A stretch of 64,000 nt of DNA, taken from assembly GCA_016190205.1 (NCBI GenBank), contig JACPQZ010000045.1, forward strand, positions 62,001 through 126,000. The letters are read 5' to 3'. Position numbers and translations under genes: made by a program. Below are positions 57,432 through 64,000 of this stretch, piece by piece. This DNA comes from Candidatus Omnitrophota bacterium (GTDB lineage: Bacteria > Omnitrophota > JACPQZ01). A model generated the notes under the pieces. The model had not been told where the DNA came from and did no database searches. It saw only the letters and a program-made list of their open reading frames with translations. How positions within the stretch are numbered: the first letter of the stretch is position 1; every line of letters begins with the position of its first letter.

Positions 57432-58752
57432 GCCTTCCAAGAAGCTCGCACACGCCCTCAAAATCATTCAAGCACTCAAGCAGAAAGGGCACGAGGCCCT
57501 GCTGGTAGGCGGCTGCGTCCGCGACCAGGTCATGGGCAAAGAGCCCACCGATTACGATATCGCTACGAGCGCTAAACCCGACGAGATCGAGCGCCTTTTT
57601 AAAAAGACGCTTGCCGTCGGGGCCCAATTCGGGGTCATCTTAGTGCTGCCGGCGCCGGGCCTTCGCTTTGAGGTGGCGACATTTAGACGGGAGGGGACTT
57701 ACGAGGACGGGCGGCACCCCTCCTGGGTGAAGTTCACCGACGCGCGCCAAGACGCCGAGCGGAGAGACTTTACCATCAACGGGCTTTTCCTTGACCCCGC
57801 CGGAGAGGGCAGGATCCTGGATTATGTGGGAGGGGAAAAGGACATCCGCGGGCGGCTCGTGCGCGCCATAGGCGACCCCAACAAGCGCTTTGAAGAGGAC
57901 AAACTCCGCATCCTCCGCGCGGTGCGCTTCGCGTGCACCCTGGACTTTCAGATCGAGCCCCAGACCTGGGCGGCCGTCAAAAGCAAAGCGCGCGACATCA
58001 CACAGGTGAGCCATGAGCGCATCCGCGAAGAGCTCGTCAAGATCTTTACCCGCCCCCACGCGGAGCGCGGCCTGGACCTCCTGGACGAATCCGGACTTTT
58101 AGAAGTCATCCTGCCGGAGATCAGCGCCATGAAGGGGGTCGAACAACCTCCTCAATTTCACCCGGAAGGGGACGTCTTCGTGCACACCCGGCTCCTCTTA
58201 AAACAGCTCAAGGATGCCTCTAGTACCCTTGCCCTAGGGGCCTTGTTCCATGATGTGGGTAAACCGCCCACCTTCACGATCCAAGACCGCATCCGCTTTA
58301 ACAACCACGATAAAGTAGGGGCCGATATGACCCGCAACATCATGCGCCGCCTCAAATTTTCAAACCGCGAAACGGAGGATGTGGCGGCCCTGGTAGATAA
58401 TCACATGCGTTTCAAGGATGTCCAGAAGATGCGGGAGGCGAAGGTCAAGCGCTTCATCGCCCGGCCGACTTTTCAGGACGAGCTCGAGATGCACCGTATA
58501 GACTGCCTGGCGAGCCATGGAGACATTTCCAACTGGCATTTCTTAAGGAAAAAGGCGGCGGAGTATAGCCAGGAAGACATAAAACCCAAACCTCTCATTT
58601 CTGGGCATGATGTCATGAAATTGGGCATCCCAGAGGGCCCTAGGGTGGGGGAGATCCTTTCTGCTGTGATGGATCAGCAGCTAGAGCGTAAGTTTAAAAA
58701 TAAAAACGAGGCACTTGCCTGGATTAAGGAATCATATATAGAAAAAGGTTGA
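57403..58752 (+). CDS. CCA tRNA nucleotidyltransferase / poly(A) polymerase family protein
   Basis: Class II nucleotidyltransferase of 449 residues from GTG 57403 (GTG 57364 is also in frame). ALLVGGCVRDQVMGKEPTDYDIAT holds the GG and Asp-x-Asp motifs, RRDFTINGLFLD and EDKLRILRAVRFA follow, and a C-terminal HD domain has LGALFHDVGKP. It adds CCA to tRNA 3' ends or A-tails to RNA; these activities are not separable here. The HD part could give phosphatase/phosphodiesterase activity. Confidence 0.9.
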   Translation: MPPEPSRTRKPSKKLAHALKIIQALKQKGHEALLVGGCVRDQVMGKEPTDYDIATSAKPDEIERLFKKTLAVGAQFGVILVLPAPGLRFEVATFRREGTYEDGRHPSWVKFTDARQDAERRDFTINGLFLDPAGEGRILDYVGGEKDIRGRLVRAIGDPNKRFEEDKLRILRAVRFACTLDFQIEPQTWAAVKSKARDITQVSHERIREELVKIFTRPHAERGLDLLDESGLLEVILPEISAMKGVEQPPQFHPEGDVFVHTRLLLKQLKDASSTLALGALFHDVGKPPTFTIQDRIRFNNHDKVGADMTRNIMRRLKFSNRETEDVAALVDNHMRFKDVQKMREAKVKRFIARPTFQDELEMHRIDCLASHGDISNWHFLRKKAAEYSQEDIKPKPLISGHDVMKLGIPEGPRVGEILSAVMDQQLERKFKNKNEALAWIKESYIEKG

Positions 58753-58768
58753 CCCATATATTATATGT

Positions 58769-61700
58769 ATGCTACACTCTTTCTACCTTATGAGAACAAT
58801 CTGCTTCAGGCGCATTTTGTCCATAGCCATCATCAATGTTTATCTCTCAACATCTTCCGCCTTCCCCGGTTCCAGTAGTCCTCCAGAAACACCGCACACA
58901 CTCGCTTTAGACTCCAAGCAAACCTACGAAGATATCCTGCCGGCCGCCCAGGCACTAGGAGACGGCCTATACCGAATCCAACAGCTTGCGAGGGTCAACG
59001 GTTCCCTTCGAGGGCCAGACCAAATAAGAAAATTCATCATAGATTATGGCTACGTCCCGGAGTTCGCTCCTATCCGGGCACAGCTAGATCGTGTCACAAA
59101 GATAGGGGAGGGGGTCCAGATTGTCCTTGCGGACGGCAGCTCATTCAATATTCTTCCAGCAAACCCCACCCAGCCTGCGCCGCGTCACAGCGATCCCTTC
59201 GCCATCTCGAGTGCTGTTCCAGCACCTGGCCAAGCAGGAGACGGCCTCGTTGATGAATCGACGGAGAAAAAGCCTTCCGAGACGGGCTCCGTAGAATCGA
59301 TAAGACAGGAGATATTGCAACGGGCGGAAGGAATAGTTGAGGGGCTGTCGTCTGATAGGGAAGACTACCAGCCTGTCGCCCACGAGACGTTAGAATTACT
59401 TCGGGCAGGAAATTACCGCGGCGCCCTCGAGGCCTTTGTGCCGCTTTCAGGCAGGTACCAGAAAAATCTCCAGATTCAGCTCGCCCGCGTGTTAATGCTG
59501 CTTCTCATCGGTGAGGTTGGGAAGGCCGCGGGAGCTATCGAAGTCATACAGAAAACCTATCCGGCCCACCGCCGTAATCCACTCCTTCAACAGGTTGCGG
59601 AGCTTAAGAACCGACTGCGGGCAGCCATTCGGCGCCCGGACGCTCTTTCCGGCGATGGAGTAGGGCCCGCAGAGCCGGCACGCTTCCTTGCCCTGAAGAC
59701 AGAGGGCCTGGTGCGGCCCCCAACTGATCAAGGCTCACCCACGGGCGACGGGGTGGGGGAGTTGCAAGGAGCCTTGATTCTCACGCGCAGACGCGGGGAA
59801 ATGGTGAAAATCGGAGATGACATCTGGGTTGGTGTGAGGGATATCGGGAGAGGCAAAGTAAGGCTCACCATAGACGCACCCCGGAACTTACCCATTCACG
59901 ACGACATGCCTAGGGAGGCCCAAGTCACTCCAAGACATTCCTCCGGTCCTGATGTTAAGACCCTCGATTCTCGCAAGGAGCATGGGCCTTTTCTGCAAGA
60001 TGGAATTTTCAAATTGAGTGGTTTAATAAAGACTCTTGAAGTCAGACAATCCCTGCGCATCGGCGAGACCATCAAGGTTACCATATTGGAAATAGACGGG
60101 AATCAGACGAGAATACGATTCGTGGCCCCGAAGCAGGTCCCGATTTGGAGATTTGAGCTACTGCAAAACAAGAAGCAACCATCCGGCGACGGGGTGGGCC
60201 TCCGGCCCTATGGGCCGTTAGGCCCGGAGGGGGAGAGGGAGATCAAAAAAATATGGGTCGTGGATGATTCTGAAAATCTGCGCCTCCGCATAGTAGAGAC
60301 CCTTGTGGATTTGGGTTACGAGGTGCGGTCGTTCGAACGCCCCGCCGATCTGGTAAAAGCGCTTCAGAGCGAAGAGCCCGATCTCGTCCTTACCGATCTC
60401 CAGATGCCGGGATTCAGCGGGTTGGATCTATTACAAGCTATGAGACTTGACGAAGCATCCCGGCATATCGCTGTAGCCTTGATGTCTTTCGGATTTGACG
60501 AACGCTTGGCTCATTACTACCAAAGAGCGGGTTTTGTGGATGCCATCGAGAAGGGAGGCCTCACTGACGAAGCCCGCGTGGAAAAACTAATTACTGACGC
60601 TCGTGCCTGGTATGTCAATCAGCATGGCGACGGGGTGGAACCCATGAGTGGCAGAGCGCGGTTGCGCCGCTTTCTGGCTGAAAGTCATATTAATGAGGGA
60701 ATAGGGGATGGGCTCACTCACATCACGATCGGACCCAAATCCATTGTGAAGCGAGGCGTTTCAGGTCTTTTAAAGCGGAAGGTATCGGTTGAGGGGATTG
60801 TTAAGCCATCCGAAGGCAAGAGAAAAACTAGCGCAGAGGGACGCGCTATTTTGATTGATCCGAAAGCGGTCCGCATCGAGACTGTTGAATTCAAGGAGGC
60901 GCTCGATAAAGATTTCAACCTTGACGAGAGCCCTGAAGGCAAAAATGTGGAAACCTACCTGAAGGACCTGGCCGAAGTAGGGCGGGATAAAGACGTGCTG
61001 GTTGTTTCAGGCGCGCTCCAATCCAGTTTTCGCGATCCCAACGGATTTATCATCAGGAATGGCCAGCTGATTCGCAAACCGGACGGCGTCCGCGGCCGCC
61101 ATCAAGAGAAATACGAGCCCCTGAACGGGCTTTATACTGTGTTCGTGTTGGACGAAGACCGTCCGGGGGTCGAGATCGTCTATATCGCAAAAAACGCGCT
61201 ATTGAAGAACACTCGGGTGTCTAGGGAAATCCAGCGCGCCATTTCAGGCCCAGTGATCACTTGGCAAGGGGCCAACGTGACCGAGGACCTCTGGATAGCC
61301 CATCCGCCGCGCCGAAAGAATGAGGTCACGTGGGATCCCGAAAAGACGCGCGCTTCCTTTTCAGCCATTGGAACGTTTCCGAACAACCAAATCGCCCTTG
61401 TACACCTTTATGGTAATAAGGATAAGGCGCCCGAGCTAACCGTTTCCGAATTCGCCGACGCCCTTTTAAAACTGGGAGTTCAGGATTCCATCCTCCTTGA
61501 AGGAAGCGCAGGGGCGCAGTACTGGGTTCATGGCGATCTAGAGCCCAGGATGGCTCAACCAAAAGAGGGCTCGATGACGCCCGGCGAGGGACGCAAAATA
61601 GGCGCCATGCTCGTCGTAAGAGAGCGCTCCCACTCCGGCGACGGCATGGTGGCAGACGACACCATCCAGATGCTCGAGCTCGAGACACATCGGGAGGTAG

Positions 61701-62197
61701 ACTCTGATGAAGAGCTGGCTGGGTACATCTTAGAAAGGGCGCGTCAGGAGGGCCTGCGGCCGGAGTCAAAGGGAGAGGAAACGGCACCGCATCCGGAGGC
61801 GTTGCGTATCGCCGCGGTAGGACCCGAATCAGCCAGGTTTATCGATGCGTATTTTTCACAGCGTAAGTACAAACCGGCCTTCCTGGCTGCAGCTTTAGGC
61901 GCAATTGACGTCGAACTCGCCAGTAACTTGAGAAGTAAGGGATGGAGGGTAATACCTTTGGAATATGCCCTGGAAGGCGGCCGCATATCTCTTGAGCACC
62001 TGGAAAGGGCTCTCGGAGTAAGCCTCACGCACGCGATTTCAGATTCCATTTACCGACCGGATGGGGACCCGCGTTCCTTGTCCATAATCCACATACAAAA
62101 TGCCCTGCAGGGTGCCAGGGACATTTTAAGAGGCGCGACAGAGATCACGGAAGAGGTCATCCGAGCAGCAGAGCAGATGCTGTGGTGGGCGGCATAG
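58769..62197 (+). CDS. Mosaic protein: two CsrA-like domains, receiver domain and phosphodiester-glycosidase-like domain
   Basis: This 1142-residue protein has a signal-like N-terminus (ILSIAIINVYLSTSSAF). Helical region ~180-290; CsrA-like domain ~334-385 (LILTRRRGEMVKIGDDI, VRLTIDAP); weaker CsrA-like ~420-471 (LRIGETIKVTILEIDGNQ); receiver domain ~491-611 (VVDDSENLRLR, VLTDLQMPGFSGLDLL); phosphodiester-glycosidase (NAGPA)-like region ~731-930 (VVSGALQSSF, LTVSEFADALLKLGVQ). Segments are separated by repeated linkers: SGDGVGP, TGDGVGE, SGDGVGL, HGDGVEP, SGDGMV. Whether it is exported, processed, or cytoplasmic is unclear, since CsrA and receiver domains normally act inside the cell. Confidence 0.75.
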   Translation: MLHSFYLMRTICFRRILSIAIINVYLSTSSAFPGSSSPPETPHTLALDSKQTYEDILPAAQALGDGLYRIQQLARVNGSLRGPDQIRKFIIDYGYVPEFAPIRAQLDRVTKIGEGVQIVLADGSSFNILPANPTQPAPRHSDPFAISSAVPAPGQAGDGLVDESTEKKPSETGSVESIRQEILQRAEGIVEGLSSDREDYQPVAHETLELLRAGNYRGALEAFVPLSGRYQKNLQIQLARVLMLLLIGEVGKAAGAIEVIQKTYPAHRRNPLLQQVAELKNRLRAAIRRPDALSGDGVGPAEPARFLALKTEGLVRPPTDQGSPTGDGVGELQGALILTRRRGEMVKIGDDIWVGVRDIGRGKVRLTIDAPRNLPIHDDMPREAQVTPRHSSGPDVKTLDSRKEHGPFLQDGIFKLSGLIKTLEVRQSLRIGETIKVTILEIDGNQTRIRFVAPKQVPIWRFELLQNKKQPSGDGVGLRPYGPLGPEGEREIKKIWVVDDSENLRLRIVETLVDLGYEVRSFERPADLVKALQSEEPDLVLTDLQMPGFSGLDLLQAMRLDEASRHIAVALMSFGFDERLAHYYQRAGFVDAIEKGGLTDEARVEKLITDARAWYVNQHGDGVEPMSGRARLRRFLAESHINEGIGDGLTHITIGPKSIVKRGVSGLLKRKVSVEGIVKPSEGKRKTSAEGRAILIDPKAVRIETVEFKEALDKDFNLDESPEGKNVETYLKDLAEVGRDKDVLVVSGALQSSFRDPNGFIIRNGQLIRKPDGVRGRHQEKYEPLNGLYTVFVLDEDRPGVEIVYIAKNALLKNTRVSREIQRAISGPVITWQGANVTEDLWIAHPPRRKNEVTWDPEKTRASFSAIGTFPNNQIALVHLYGNKDKAPELTVSEFADALLKLGVQDSILLEGSAGAQYWVHGDLEPRMAQPKEGSMTPGEGRKIGAMLVVRERSHSGDGMVADDTIQMLELETHREVDSDEELAGYILERARQEGLRPESKGEETAPHPEALRIAAVGPESARFIDAYFSQRKYKPAFLAAALGAIDVELASNLRSKGWRVIPLEYALEGGRISLEHLERALGVSLTHAISDSIYRPDGDPRSLSIIHIQNALQGARDILRGATEITEEVIRAAEQMLWWAA

Positions 62198-62305
62198 GGC
62201 TTTAGGCAGTTTCCTGTGTGCTTAGTAAGTTAACATAAGATACATTATCGTCCTTCTGTAATCAAGCATGAGAACGCATTCTATAGCACCGCCATGCAGC
62301 TACAG

Positions 62306-62334
62306 TTGCTCCCCCCAACCAACCGTGATACAAT
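62306..62334 (+). promoter_or_regulatory. Promoter of the toxin-antitoxin pair
   Basis: TTGCTC at 62306-62311, 17-bp spacer, TACAAT at 62329-62334. AGAGAGGAAAA at 62361-62371 precedes the antitoxin ATG. Confidence 0.65.
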
Positions 62335-62373
62335 AGATATACAAAGAGATACTTAATCTCAGAGAGGAAAAAT

Positions 62374-62601
62374 ATGCAAAAGCGCCTCACACGTCACGGA
62401 AATAGCGCCGCCCTGATCATTGATAAGGCCATTCTCGAGCTTTTGCGCATTACCATGAAAACTCATCTTGAGATCTCCACAGATGGCCGAAGCCTTATAC
62501 TATCCCCTGTGTCTGACAAGAACCGCGAGCGGCGTTTTCGAAGCGCGCTTGAAGCTGTCAACGCAAGGCACGACAAGACCCTCAAGAAGCTGGCGGGATA
62601 A
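62374..62601 (+). CDS. AbrB/MazE-type antitoxin
   Basis: This 75-residue protein begins KRLTRHGNSAALIIDKAIL, the swapped-hairpin AbrB/MazE DNA-binding pattern, with LEISTDGRSLILSP as the second half. The C-terminal charged tail would neutralise the toxin. It ends five bases before the Doc-like gene. It should repress its own promoter together with the toxin. Confidence 0.82.
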   Translation: MQKRLTRHGNSAALIIDKAILELLRITMKTHLEISTDGRSLILSPVSDKNRERRFRSALEAVNARHDKTLKKLAG

Positions 62602-62606
62602 CCTCC

Positions 62607-63002
62607 TTGCCGGATCCTGTCTTCCTCACGCTGTCAGAAGTCATTGAGGTCCATTCAGATCAGATCAGGCGTCATGGCGGGCGGGATGGTCTGCGGGATT
62701 GGGCTCTCCTTCTGTCTGCCCTGGCTCAACCGGAAGCTTCCTTTGCGGCGGAATGGCTGCACAAGGACCTGTTCGATATGGCAGGTGCCTATGCCTACCA
62801 CATCTGTCAGAACCACCCCTTTATAGATGGCAACAAGCGCGCGGCACTTGCCTGCGCCCTGGTGTTTCTCGAGGTTAACGGAATTGGACTCCTAGACCCA
62901 AAGGGCCTTTTACACGACGCGCTGATTCGTGTTGCGTCGGGTGGAATGAAAAAAACTGATTTGTCCGATCTCTTCCGGACATTACCCAAGGACAGAAGGT
63001 GA
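62607..63002 (+). CDS. Doc-like (Fic-fold) toxin
   Basis: This 131-residue protein starts at TTG 62607. The Fic/Doc active-site motif reads HPFIDGNKRAAL (H-x-F-x-D-G-N-K-R), and RDWALLLSALAQPEASF is typical of Doc. Phage P1 Doc phosphorylates EF-Tu and is inhibited by Phd; here the antitoxin is AbrB-type, a combination seen in other genomes. The toxin is predicted to block translation. Confidence 0.88.
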   Translation: MPDPVFLTLSEVIEVHSDQIRRHGGRDGLRDWALLLSALAQPEASFAAEWLHKDLFDMAGAYAYHICQNHPFIDGNKRAALACALVFLEVNGIGLLDPKGLLHDALIRVASGGMKKTDLSDLFRTLPKDRR

Positions 63003-63010
63003 TTAAACGT

Positions 63011-64000
63011 CTAAGCCGCAATGTCGTACAGTATCTGCTCCAGCATGCGGCGCTTATGCCCTTCCTTGAAGCGCTGCGTGAAGGCTCTAATGCCCTCCAG
63101 ACTGTCCGTGACCTTTTGGTAGAATACGGCCACGGATGAGCCGATCCTGGGCACGACGTCCTGAATGGATGCCGTCTTGATCAGGACGTCCAGCTTAAAA
63201 CCAAAAACCTGCACGATTCCGGCTATTTTCTCTAATTGCGCGACACCGGCTCCCCAGTCCTCCCAGGCAATGACCACTCCCCCGCCCGCCAAGCCCGTCT
63301 TTCCTTCGCCGGGCGCCAAAAGCCGGACGGCCACCACACCTTCGTAGGACGGTAAGTTAAGATCCCCTTCATAATAAGCCACCACAAGGGGCGCTTCCAC
63401 CGCCGAGTCGTCAACCTGTAGTCTGTAGTCTTCAGTCGCCACTGTATTTTTTGTCACCAGGTCACCGACCGATGCCACAACGGTACCGGCATCAAGCAGG
63501 CCGTCGCCCCTGATATCGCGGACCAATTCCTGGTTCATGATCCACTGGTTCTGGAGGCGCGCATCAATGCGCTCAATAGCCTCTTCCAGATCTCGCTTCC
63601 CTTTCTCATCAGCCTCCGTCCGTTTGACGTAGAGATATCTTAAAAGTTCTTTGTCCATGACCCTCGTCAAAATAAATTCTTTGACATCCCTTCTGTTTCC
63701 GATCTTACTGAGCAGTGCAGTGAAAAGCCACCCCGGCGCCGCCCCCCTGGATAGGAAGTGGAAGACGCCCATATTGTCAACGCCTAACTCACGGCTCACG
63801 TCTTCCCCAGCCAAAAGTCTCAACCCAACTTTTTCACCCAGATGTGTGAATAACTCCTTGGCATCCATCATCTCGAATCGGTAACTCGCTTCAGGGAAAA
63901 CCAATCCCTCTTCCAAAAGGATATGCTCCGTAAGATATTGGATCATGCCTTCCTCGAGACGGGGCGAGACCGTCGGCGCTGGAAACACAAAGTGGAGAAG
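63011..64000 (-). CDS. C-terminal part of a larger protein of unknown function
   Basis: The frame is open at the right edge, so the protein continues outside. About 330 residues are visible: a helical N-terminal part (ELFTHLGEKVGLRLL, RRDVKEFILTRVM), a Glu/Arg-rich helix (TEADEKGKRDLEEAIERIDARLQNQ), then a RDIRGDGLLDAG segment and a mixed alpha/beta region (LVVAYYEGDLNLPSYEG, GGGVVIAWEDWGAGVAQLEKIAGIVQVFG). The GDG segment recalls the linkers of the 58769 protein. No domain is recognised. Confidence 0.6.
   Translation of the reverse strand, partial: LLHFVFPAPTVSPRLEEGMIQYLTEHILLEEGLVFPEASYRFEMMDAKELFTHLGEKVGLRLLAGEDVSRELGVDNMGVFHFLSRGAAPGWLFTALLSKIGNRRDVKEFILTRVMDKELLRYLYVKRTEADEKGKRDLEEAIERIDARLQNQWIMNQELVRDIRGDGLLDAGTVVASVGDLVTKNTVATEDYRLQVDDSAVEAPLVVAYYEGDLNLPSYEGVVAVRLLAPGEGKTGLAGGGVVIAWEDWGAGVAQLEKIAGIVQVFGFKLDVLIKTASIQDVVPRIGSSVAVFYQKVTDSLEGIRAFTQRFKEGHKRRMLEQILYDIAA

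Noticed and set aside
1-64000. tRNA or rRNA genes
   Set aside because: No cloverleaf with a terminal CCA or conserved GGTTCGAATCC arm, and no rRNA-like stretch, was found by eye. A covariance search would be decisive.

Overview
The window reads as about 64 kb of chromosome from an uncultured, moderately GC-rich, Gram-negative-type bacterium. Genes are densely packed, mostly on the plus strand, with many ATGA/GTGA stop-start overlaps and frequent GTG or TTG starts. Three paralogues of the small exported TIGR04073 type, a Minf_1886-type protein, stand-alone PilZ proteins and a giant mosaic protein with Gly-Asp-Gly linkers point to the PVC/Omnitrophota side of the tree. That placement is inferred from protein families only; no rRNA or tRNA was seen.

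Layout. 1-4.8 kb: an SH3-like fragment, an acetyltransferase, glycerol kinase and a cNMP-binding/ParA-like/patatin fusion. 4.8-13.8 kb: an acyl-CoA cluster (thiolase, 3-hydroxyacyl-CoA dehydrogenase, enoyl-CoA hydratase, acyl-CoA synthetase, lipase-like hydrolase, ATP-grasp-like protein, aldehyde dehydrogenase). 13.8-16.6 kb: a PEGA lipoprotein, two PilZ proteins, TIGR04073 protein 1 and an HD-GYP-like protein with a changed metal site. 16.9-25.5 kb: a glycine-cleavage operon whose first gene is one reading frame joining a sodium:amino-acid symporter to GcvT, then gcvH, gcvPA, gcvPB, a lipoate-ligase-family enzyme and two membrane or exported peptidases. 25.8-30.8 kb: small proteins, dcd, TIGR04073 protein 2, pilT and a membrane PilZ/HEAT protein. 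30.8-33.5 kb: methylmalonyl-CoA mutase in two subunits with its GTPase. 33.5-39.9 kb: JAMM peptidase, nicotinate phosphoribosyltransferase, Nudix, SAM hydrolase-type, HIT, endonuclease III-type and transporter genes. 39.9-40.8 kb: a c-di-GMP riboswitch controlling an RHH-like protein and TIGR04073 protein 3. 41-44.3 kb: an RNA methyltransferase, YajQ and a LOG protein. 44.3-49.6 kb: an SOS cluster (lexA, small unknown, dinB, UvrD-type helicase) followed by an M23 protein and a ferredoxin. 49.6-58.8 kb: SuhB-type phosphatase, a 1122-residue MshEN/coiled-coil protein, yqeY, cspA, a second c-di-GMP riboswitch with an RHH paralogue and a PilZ gene, and a CCA-adding-type enzyme. 58.8-64 kb: a 1142-residue mosaic protein with two CsrA-like domains and a receiver domain, a toxin-antitoxin pair and a partial large protein.

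Two themes tie the region together. First, c-di-GMP: two GEMM-I riboswitches, three stand-alone PilZ proteins, one membrane PilZ protein, an HD-GYP relative, an MshEN protein, YajQ and PilT. Both riboswitches sit upstream of paralogous ribbon-helix-helix-like proteins, which suggests a c-di-GMP-to-transcription relay. Second, many intergenic gaps, some gene ends, one riboswitch arm and one enzyme gene carry short tandem repeats with a strict 7-bp period, often as inverted arms. They resemble in form the heptanucleotide STRR repeats of cyanobacteria, and some could shift reading frames.
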